Assembly (NCBI RefSeq): GCF_900116615.1
Contig: NZ_FPBF01000005.1
Span: 317,552 to 381,551 of the forward strand
From: Algoriphagus locisalis
GTDB lineage: Bacteria > Bacteroidota > Bacteroidia > Cytophagales > Cyclobacteriaceae
Length of the DNA stretch: 64,000 nucleotides
Reading direction: 5' to 3'
Part shown: piece by piece, positions 62,965-64,000 of the stretch
Layout of the letters: every line of letters starts with the position of its first letter
Position numbering within the stretch: position 1 is the first letter of the stretch
Made by a program: the position numbers and the translations under genes
Notes under the pieces: generated by a model
What the model was told of the DNA's origin: nothing
The model's input: only the letters and a program-made list of their open reading frames with translations
The model's database searches: none

Positions 62965-64000
62965 CTATTCAAAAAACACCTCCTCAAACTCAAATCGCTG
63001 CCCATTAAACAATCCCTTATCGCTCAACTTTAGATCTGGAATCACCAGCAAGGCCATAAAGCTCAAGGTCATAAATGGAGAATTTAACGTGGCTCCCATT
63101 TCTTTGGCTAGTTTATCGATTCGCGTGTAAGCAGCGGCCACTTCATAGCCATCCGATGCTGACATAATTCCTCCTACAGGAAGCGGGAGTATTTCTTCCT
63201 GATCTCCAGACACAGCCGAAACTCCTCCTTTTGCTTCTATGATCAGATTAACTGCTTTGCAGATTGATTCGTCGTCGATTCCTACTGAGATGATATTATG
63301 TGAGTCATGACCTACGGAGGAAGCAATGGCTCCGGTTTTTAGTCCAAAGTTTTTAATAAAAGCCACAGCTGGCCGAGCATCTTCGTAGCGATTGACCACG
63401 GTGATTTTTAAGATGTCTTCGTCAGGATTTGATTCAGCAAAGCCATCTTTGAGGAGTATTTCACCTGAGATTTCCGGAGTGATCAATTGTCCATCCAGAG
63501 CCTCGATGACTCTAACTTTGGATCCGCTTGCTTTGAGCTGAAAGTCTTCTGGCTTTTTCAGAGAAGTATGGAAATTATTGATGATCTCGTTTTTAATTGA
63601 TTGGATCAGCGTTTTTCCATTTTCAGCTACTTTCGCTCCATTTATATAGGTGCTAATGACTTGGAACTCTTTCAAGTCTTTTACTAAAATAAAATCAGCG
63701 GGATCGCCTTCCCTGAGTTGGCCTAAATTCATGGAGTAGTGTGCGATAGGATTTAGGCAAGCAGCCTGAAGTACATGAAAAATATCTTTCCCTCTTGCGA
63801 CAGCCCTTGCTGCCAATTCATTGATATGGGAAACCGCAAGATTATCGGGATGCTTGTCATCCGAGCAAAACATAATCATCTCAGGGTAGTCATCGATCAG
63901 ATCGATCAGCGCCTCAAAGTTTTTGGCAGCGGAGCCTTCCCGGATGGCAATTTTCATTCCCAACTTTAATTTCCCTAATGCCTCTTCTGCTGTGAAGCAT
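62965..64000 (-). CDS. ade: adenine deaminase, 5' end outside the window
   Basis: Hydrolyses adenine to hypoxanthine and ammonia, feeding the salvage route that hpt (48.9 kb) continues. The frame is open to the window edge (CFTAEEALGKLKLGMKIAIREGSAAKN), so the visible 345 residues are the C-terminal half or more of a roughly 540-residue enzyme. Visible are MFCSDDKHPDN (metal-site Asp), VGHDSHNIISVG and the C-terminal MTLSFMALLVIPDLKLSDKGLF, all typical of the bacterial Ade family. No neighbouring gene on its own transcript is visible. Confidence 0.93.
   Translation of the reverse strand, partial: CFTAEEALGKLKLGMKIAIREGSAAKNFEALIDLIDDYPEMIMFCSDDKHPDNLAVSHINELAARAVARGKDIFHVLQAACLNPIAHYSMNLGQLREGDPADFILVKDLKEFQVISTYINGAKVAENGKTLIQSIKNEIINNFHTSLKKPEDFQLKASGSKVRVIEALDGQLITPEISGEILLKDGFAESNPDEDILKITVVNRYEDARPAVAFIKNFGLKTGAIASSVGHDSHNIISVGIDDESICKAVNLIIEAKGGVSAVSGDQEEILPLPVGGIMSASDGYEVAAAYTRIDKLAKEMGATLNSPFMTLSFMALLVIPDLKLSDKGLFNGQRFEFEEVFFE

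Overview
The window looks like a chromosomal segment from a Bacteroidota bacterium of the Cytophagales type, probably close to Algoriphagus/Cyclobacteriaceae. That placement is an inference from gene content: BshC (bacillithiol synthesis), a TonB-dependent receptor with an OMP_b-brl_3-type barrel, CarboxypepD_reg-like domains, an OmpA protein with thrombospondin type 3 repeats, an hpt-adk-obgE cluster, a DnaJ with only two CxxCxGxG motifs, and Bacteroidota -7 boxes (TAnnTTTG) before several genes. No rRNA, tRNA, CRISPR array, complete IS element or prophage was found. Most of the window is ordinary core genome.

Layout. 1-2.6 kb: end of an Nfu Fe-S scaffold gene, a DUF3810 putative membrane metallopeptidase and a degenerate M23-like protein. 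2.6-5 kb: an EamA permease and the first of three DUF4143 AAA ATPases. 5-10.1 kb: dusB, then rightward CPBP protease, DUF2007, cdsA, glutamate dehydrogenase and psd (CdsA and Psd both act in phosphatidylethanolamine synthesis). 10.2-14.1 kb: a lipoprotein, a tandem pair of paralogous membrane-anchored coiled-coil proteins, and the overlapping operon M16 peptidase-ispF-mnmD. 14.2-17.4 kb: bshC, 5-formyl-THF cyclo-ligase, a small envelope protein and a decayed patatin fragment. 17.4-23.3 kb: the complete 2-oxoglutarate dehydrogenase complex sucA-sucB-lpdA. 23.3-31.2 kb: DUF2520 protein, pirin, GNAT/nitrilase fusion, acyl-ACP desaturase, propeller lipoprotein, dipeptidase and an ORF6N protein. 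31.4-35.6 kb: clpB, the second DUF4143 ATPase, three tandem 32-bp repeats and a small CPXCG protein. 35.6-47.8 kb: envelope and transport block (DPP IV-like peptidase between two CarboxypepD_reg-like proteins, TonB receptor, Kef-type antiporter, Ca2+/Na+ exchanger, DsrE-like protein, OmpA). 48-52.9 kb: M42-like peptidase, hpt, adk, obgE, grpE, dnaJ. 53-58.2 kb: a secreted protein next to an ABC-2 exporter pair, Dps, and an orphan histidine kinase. 58.4-64 kb: prfC, the third DUF4143 ATPase, a frameshifted propeller lipoprotein, a small membrane protein and adenine deaminase running off the right edge.

The most unusual signal is at 59.9-62.5 kb. The third DUF4143 ATPase gene sits between the intact 3' end of prfC and a second, decaying copy of that same 3' end with its terminator. 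A palindromic 31-33-bp element lies just before the ATPase gene, and a related copy lies about 2.4 kb further on. This looks like an insertion at the 3' end of prfC that displaced or duplicated the tail. The other two DUF4143 genes also border repeats: a perfect 13-bp inverted repeat spans the start codon of the first, and three tandem 32-bp units lie upstream of the second. The three proteins are only distantly similar, so these look like independent acquisitions of one gene type. Whether they mobilise themselves or have a defence or addiction role cannot be read from the sequence.
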